A stretch of DNA of 64,000 nucleotides from contig NZ_VJNA01000015.1 of NCBI RefSeq assembly GCF_007556585.1, positions 1-64,000 on the forward strand, written 5' to 3'. Origin of the DNA: Tepidimonas aquatica (GTDB lineage Bacteria > Pseudomonadota > Gammaproteobacteria > Burkholderiales > Burkholderiaceae_C). A model generated the notes under the pieces. It had not been told where the DNA came from and did not search any database. It saw nothing but the letters and a program-made list of their open reading frames with translations. This document shows positions 63,624-64,000 of this stretch, one piece after another. The stretch's first letter is position 1; every line of letters begins with the position of its first letter. The position numbers were made by a program, and so were the translations under genes.

Positions 63624-64000
63624 TTAGTTGGCGTCGGCAAACGCGCGCTCGATGACGAACTGCCCCGGCGTGCTGGTGTTGCCTTCGACGAAGCCGTAGC
63701 GCTCGCACATGGCCTTGAGGTCGCGCAGCATCGCCGGGCTGCCGCAGATCATCACGCGGTCGGTCTCGGGGTTGAGCTGCGGCAGGCCCAGCTCCCGCGC
63801 CATTTGGCCGCTTTCCACCAGCTGCGGGATACGCCCTTGGCGCTCGAACGGCTCGCGCGTCACCGTGGGGTAGTAGCGCAGCTGCTGGCGCACCATTTCC
63901 CCCAAAAACTCGTGCTGCGGCAGCTCCTGGGTGATGTAGTCGCGGTAGGCCAGCTCCGCCACCAGGCGCACGCCGTGCACCAGAACCACCTGCTCGAAGC
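63624..64000 (-). CDS. fpr: Ferredoxin-NADP+ reductase, C-terminal part
   Basis: The last 125 residues or so of an Fpr-type flavoprotein that swaps electrons between NADPH and ferredoxin or flavodoxin. Visible are the NADP-binding part (FEQVVLVHGVRLVAELAYRD), YYPTVTREPFERQGRIP, DRVMICGSPAMLRDLKAMCE and the C-terminal VIERAFADAN. The FAD domain and start codon lie beyond the right edge. The dsbB start lies 28 bases downstream of its stop. Confidence 0.95.
   Translation of the reverse strand, partial: FEQVVLVHGVRLVAELAYRDYITQELPQHEFLGEMVRQQLRYYPTVTREPFERQGRIPQLVESGQMARELGLPQLNPETDRVMICGSPAMLRDLKAMCERYGFVEGNTSTPGQFVIERAFADAN

Overview
The window looks like chromosomal DNA from a high-GC betaproteobacterium of the order Burkholderiales, probably close to Comamonadaceae. 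The grounds are gene order (rimP-nusA-infB-rbfA-truB; rlmE-ftsH-folP-glmM; trxA-rho-rpmE2; one operon carrying pst, phoU, phoB and phoR), protein character, and heavy GC bias that creates very long antisense ORFs. I cannot name a species. Nearly all of it is dense housekeeping DNA. Only the first 3.6 kb looks accessory.

Left edge (1-3.6 kb): one end of an IS3-family insertion sequence abuts a large helicase-nuclease gene of restriction or defence type that has lost its N-terminus. A VapBC/FitAB-type toxin-antitoxin pair follows.

3.7-18.5 kb: guaB-guaA (GMP synthesis); ratA-rnfH divergent from smpB; then the long translation/transcription operon rimP-nusA-infB-rbfA-truB-typA plus an enoyl-CoA hydratase-family gene, with an intrinsic terminator in its leader; then a divergent GST-family gene.

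18.5-32.9 kb: tRNA-Pro(UGG), tRNA-Arg(UCU), map, glnD, a small cytochrome c, ligA, an orphan periplasmic binding protein, the dnaX-ybaB-recR operon, SRP RNA, trxA, rho, rpmE2 and a large multi-pass membrane protein.

32.8-48.7 kb is the most coherent region, a phosphorus-stress locus. One operon reads pstS, an unrecognised repeat lipoprotein, pstC, pstA, pstB, phoU, phoB, phoR. Next to it are ppx, sixA and ppk1 (polyphosphate), then divergent olsB/olsA-like genes for phosphorus-free ornithine lipids. I find a strong PhoB-box-like sequence before pstS and a second one before the olsA-like gene, so uptake, storage and membrane-lipid replacement may share one regulon. An intrinsic terminator inside the pst operon separates pstS and the lipoprotein from the permease genes.

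48.7-64 kb: a PuuD-like glutamine amidotransferase; glmM-folP-ftsH-rlmE (ftsH with a TTG start); yhbY; prlC; rpiA; pyrD; a CPA2 antiporter coupled to a tandem universal stress protein; an LhgO-like oxidoreductase; dsbB; and the 3' part of a ferredoxin-NADP reductase gene. I saw no CRISPR array, prophage or origin. No gene-free stretch exceeds 300 bases.
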